Translations under genes and position numbers: made by a program
The notes under the pieces: generated by a model
The model's database searches: none
Seen by the model: the letters and a program-made list of their open reading frames with translations, nothing else
What the model was told of the DNA's origin: nothing
Source: an uncultured Lachnospiraceae bacterium
Lineage (GTDB): Bacteria > Bacillota > Clostridia > Lachnospirales > Lachnospiraceae
DNA: 26,168 nt
Reading direction: 5' to 3'
Assembly: GCA_902783395.1 (NCBI GenBank)
Contig: CACZRA010000102.1
Location: 1-26,168 of the forward strand
Shown: piece by piece, positions 23,511-26,168 of the stretch
Position numbering within the stretch: the first letter of the stretch is position 1
Layout: each line of letters starts with the position of its first letter

Positions 23511-24709
23511 GATTTTTGTATACGGTCCCTGACCTCCCTTATTGAAAGCCCCTGCTCCCTCGCTGCCTTTGCGAGATCATCATATTCATACTTTTCTCTG
23601 GTGACTCCCCAGCCTTCGGAGTGCTTTATATGTATCTCACCGAAGCCGGTCTCCTTTGCCGCCTCATCTCTCTTAAGAATATGTCTTTTATATTCCGTCT
23701 CCCTCACACCTATAGTCGTGGTGTATTCGAATACAGTCCGTATGATAAGCTCCCGGTCTTCAGGTGAACAAAGGACCACCAGCAATATCCCCGGTCTCGA
23801 TTTTTTCATTCCGACAGGGACTGTAAAAACCTCTTTTGCCCCCGCTTCGTACAGCATTTCCGATGCAAAGCCTATTTCCTCTCCCGTCATATCATCGACA
23901 TTACAGGATATTCCGGTCACTGTATCTCCTTCCTCTGCATCCTCTTCCCCGAGAAATATCCGGATACAATTTACCGCTGGATAATCCTTGCTTCCCATGC
24001 CATAGCCTATACGCTCCGTCCTCATGACCGGCATCGGGCGGAAATCATCAACAAAATATTTCAGAAGCGCTGCTCCGGTAGGTGTACACAGCTCCCCCTC
24101 AGTCTCCGTGCTGTATGCAGGTATTCCCTTCAAAAGGAATGCCGTAGCCGGAGCAGGCACGGGCATGATACCGTGCGCGCACTTCACCCGTCCGCTGCCC
24201 ACGTGAACAGGAGAAGCCGAAACCCTGTCGGGAGAAATATACTCCATCAGCATACATACCGCCGCCACGTCCATTATCGCATCCTTCATTCCGACCTCAT
24301 GAAAGTGTACTTCGGATACCTCAGTCCCGTGCGCATTACTTTCAGCCTCGGCTATCAGCCCATATACTGCCGTTACGTCTTCTTTCACTTTATCCGAAAG
24401 ATTCAGATTACTCACTATGCTGTGAATATCCGACATATGTACGTGATGATGCTCATGTCCGGATTTTTCGTGATCATGAGCCGGCTCATCGGGCATCTCT
24501 TTTTTCCCATCGATGCTCACCTCCATATGACTCCCGGCGATACCGCATTTCAAGACCCTGCTTCTTGTGACAGAGACTCCCGCAACACCGATACTGTTAA
24601 GCCGCGCAAGCATCTTTTCCTGCTCATCCCCGGGCAACAGCTCAAGCAGCGCAGCTGTAAGCATATCTCCGGCTGCTCCCATTCCACATTCTATATAAAG
24701 TGTCTTCAC
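23507..24709 (-). CDS. larC: Nickel insertion protein LarC
   Basis: 400 residues, one uninterrupted frame. LarC is the CTP-dependent cyclometallase that inserts nickel into the pincer nucleotide cofactor of LarA-type racemases. Family motifs are GAAGDM at 11-16, a His-rich, nickel-binding-like segment (His 78, 80, 85, 87, 88, 89, 91, 96), EVHFHEVGMKDAI, CTPTGAALL and the C-terminal CNVDDMTGEE. In Lactobacillus plantarum the gene is split and needs a programmed frameshift; that is not the case here. The start is GTG 24709, overlapping the larB stop (GTGA) with GGAGGT 5 bases upstream. LarE and LarA are not in the window. Confidence 0.95.
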   Translation of the reverse strand: MKTLYIECGMGAAGDMLTAALLELLPGDEQEKMLARLNSIGVAGVSVTRSRVLKCGIAGSHMEVSIDGKKEMPDEPAHDHEKSGHEHHHVHMSDIHSIVSNLNLSDKVKEDVTAVYGLIAEAESNAHGTEVSEVHFHEVGMKDAIMDVAAVCMLMEYISPDRVSASPVHVGSGRVKCAHGIMPVPAPATAFLLKGIPAYSTETEGELCTPTGAALLKYFVDDFRPMPVMRTERIGYGMGSKDYPAVNCIRIFLGEEDAEEGDTVTGISCNVDDMTGEEIGFASEMLYEAGAKEVFTVPVGMKKSRPGILLVVLCSPEDRELIIRTVFEYTTTIGVRETEYKRHILKRDEAAKETGFGEIHIKHSEGWGVTREKYEYDDLAKAAREQGLSIREVRDRIQKS

Positions 24710-25491
24710 TTACCACCTCCCGGCAAGTCCATCTTTACCATATGGTTTATAAGGCTTGCCTGATACGCGGCTCCGTATCCGTTGTCAATATTAACTACCG
24801 TAACTCCGCTGGCGCAGGAATTAAGCATTGAAAGAAGAGCCGATAATCCTTCAAAACTCGCGCCATATCCGACGCTTGTCGGAACTGCTATCACCGGAAC
24901 AGCCACAAGCCCCCCCACTACACTGGCAAGAGCTCCCTCCATTCCCGCTATCACTATGATAACCTGTGCATCAAGCAGATCATCCAACTTTGAAAACAGC
25001 CTGTGTATTCCGGCAACCCCGACATCATATATCCTTATTATCTCATTCCCCAGATATTCCGCTGTTCTCGCTGCCTCCTCCGCCACGGGTATATCGCTCG
25101 TTCCGGCTGTCACGACAGCAATCTTCCCCAGACCGTCAGGCTCTTTTATTTTACCTGCTATGCCGGTCCGCGATACCCTTTCATATGAAAAAACAATTCC
25201 TTTGTCTGCAAAGAATTCCGCCAGCTTCCCTGATTTCTCTTCATCAAGACGGGTTATCAGTATGCTGTCCTGACCGTGTTCTGTCATAGTCTCTGCAATA
25301 CCGCAGATCTGCTCCGGTGTTTTCCCGGCTCCGAAGATCACCTCGGATGTCCCTCTTCTGTTTTTTCTGTCAAGATCAACCTTTGCATAACCGATATCCG
25401 CAAAGCGCTCCTGCCCAAGCTGCAGTACAGCATCCTCAGGAGTGAGCTTCCCGTCCGACAAAGCCCTCAGGATCTCTTCTGTCTTTTCCAT
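24706..25491 (-). CDS. larB: Nicotinic acid adenine dinucleotide carboxylase/hydrolase LarB
   Basis: 261 residues. LarB carboxylates the pyridine ring of nicotinic acid adenine dinucleotide and hydrolyses the product, the first step toward the nickel pincer cofactor. Its C-terminal half resembles PurE. Visible motifs are VIFGAGKTPEQI near 52-63, VVTAGTSDIPVAEEAA, YDVGVAGIHRL, VIAGMEGALASVVGGL and VPTSVGYGASF. An N-terminal helical segment precedes the core. A GGAG 4 bases upstream supports ATG 25491. It is the first gene of a larB-larC operon with a 4-base overlap. Confidence 0.95.
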   Translation of the reverse strand: MEKTEEILRALSDGKLTPEDAVLQLGQERFADIGYAKVDLDRKNRRGTSEVIFGAGKTPEQICGIAETMTEHGQDSILITRLDEEKSGKLAEFFADKGIVFSYERVSRTGIAGKIKEPDGLGKIAVVTAGTSDIPVAEEAARTAEYLGNEIIRIYDVGVAGIHRLFSKLDDLLDAQVIIVIAGMEGALASVVGGLVAVPVIAVPTSVGYGASFEGLSALLSMLNSCASGVTVVNIDNGYGAAYQASLINHMVKMDLPGGGK

Positions 25492-25532
25492 ATTACTCCA
25501 ACAGCCAAAACACAGTTTTCATGTCTTTTATG

Positions 25533-25541
25533 AGTATAGCA
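25533..25541 (-). promoter_or_regulatory. Extended -10 promoter of larBC
   Basis: TGCTATACT on the minus strand, an extended -10, about 40 bases before the larB start. The -35 is poor (TCGGTT), consistent with reliance on the TGn element. Confidence 0.5.
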
Positions 25542-25587
25542 CAGATGTACATATTAACCGAATGCTTTGCCTTTACTTAATCTGTGT

Positions 25588-25616
25588 TTGTCCTTATAAT
25601 CTTTTTCTGCTATAAT
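25588..25616 (+). promoter_or_regulatory. Promoter of the right-end membrane gene
   Basis: TTGTCC (25588-25593), a 17-base spacer and TATAAT (25611-25616) preceded by TGC. The start is expected near 25623, about 30 bases before the ATG. Confidence 0.7.
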
Positions 25617-25652
25617 CACGCGGTTGATACAGATAACAGAAAGGAGAAAGAA

Positions 25653-26168
25653 ATGGATAATGAAACCAGTATACTGATAACAATACTTGCCACCTTCGGT
25701 CTGGTCATAGCTGTTGTTGTACTAGTGATCTACCTGTTTGACGCGATAGCAAGGTTTAAGTATTTCAAAGCCCGCAAATACCCCAATACATGGATGGCCT
25801 TTATACCGATCGCAAATGTATACGGGACGATAGAGGCAACTTACGGAAATGTCGACAATATCAATATTTACGGTCTTCAGGTACCCGCGGTCATTTTAAA
25901 GCTTTACCCCCTGATATTAAGTGTAGTTACGGGAATTATAGTTAATATTCCCTTTGTTGGAAGCATCGGCAGCACACTTGTATATGTCGCGGAAGTAGCC
26001 ATAGGAGCAATGATCTTCATAGATATGATGGAGCGGCTTGATAAGGAAACGAATGTAGGTATTGCCATTGTTGCCAATCTTATCCCCATCATCGCTGCTA
26101 TATTTATTCTGAATGCCTGCAAAGGCATACCGGATGGACAATTTGACTATACTACCGATACAAGGGTA
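25653..26168 (+). CDS. Multi-pass membrane protein, possibly DUF5684-like (3' end outside window)
   Basis: 172 codons from ATG 25653 to the window edge with no stop, so it is partial. AAAGGAGA 6-8 bases upstream supports the start. Helices are seen at about 7-30, 75-95, 102-125 and 135-152. The loop with RFKYFKARKYPNTWMAFIPIANVYG has the W..(L/F)IP..N pattern found in small membrane proteins of the DUF5684 kind, but I cannot confirm this. Function is unknown. It is divergent from larBC. Confidence 0.75.
   Translation, partial: MDNETSILITILATFGLVIAVVVLVIYLFDAIARFKYFKARKYPNTWMAFIPIANVYGTIEATYGNVDNINIYGLQVPAVILKLYPLILSVVTGIIVNIPFVGSIGSTLVYVAEVAIGAMIFIDMMERLDKETNVGIAIVANLIPIIAAIFILNACKGIPDGQFDYTTDTRV

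Overview
The window looks like a chromosomal segment of a Gram-positive anaerobe of the class Clostridia, most likely Lachnospiraceae. The evidence is strong GGAGG-type ribosome binding sites, a CIRCE element in front of clpB, pyruvate phosphate dikinase, an FHA-ABC transporter and a zinc-ribbon Ser/Thr kinase, an ECF transporter S component, and the AmmeMemoRadiSam and Lar families. The family assignment is inference. I saw no rRNA, tRNA, CRISPR array or intact mobile element. Both window ends cut through a gene.

Layout, left to right. 1-1689 (-) is a truncated ABC transporter with two FHA domains. 1935-2760 (+) is a TM2 / DUF2752 membrane gene pair. 2724-4532 (-) is L-fucose isomerase, whose promoter is flanked by two LacI-type operator palindromes. 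4741-7275 (-) is a zinc-ribbon Ser/Thr kinase with an extracytoplasmic domain. 7546-9229 (+) is a tight operon of three membrane proteins: a 58-aa single-pass protein, an MFS permease whose start is problematic, and a 136-aa protein. 9224-9493 (-) is a degraded N-terminal fragment of an HlyD-like bacteriocin exporter subunit. 9858-12482 (-) is ppdK, followed by an array of extra copies of its own C-terminal codons. 12582-12876 is a hairpin repeat array that runs into the 3' end of a class A penicillin-binding protein (12862-15537, -), which is preceded by a small acidic membrane protein (15553-15879, -). 16011-17039 (+) is a parvulin-like lipoprotein that may be made from a leaderless mRNA. 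17294-19876 (+) is clpB under a CIRCE/sigma-A promoter. 19884-20924 (-) holds an ECF S component and a GtrA-family protein. 21120-23510 (+) is a small membrane ORF plus a fused AmmeMemoRadiSam B-A protein plus its radical SAM partner. 23507-25491 (-) is larB-larC. 25653 to the end (+) is a truncated membrane protein.

The most interesting items are three. First, the AmmeMemoRadiSam operon, a widely conserved set with no established function that I know of, carries an extra 64-aa membrane protein and lies tail to tail with nickel-pincer cofactor genes. Second, the ppdK tail array repeats an 11-residue tail and stop codon five times, with variants that differ only synonymously. Third, the MFS gene has no canonical start codon where its conserved first helix begins, which suggests an AUA start or a -1 frameshift from the upstream small gene.
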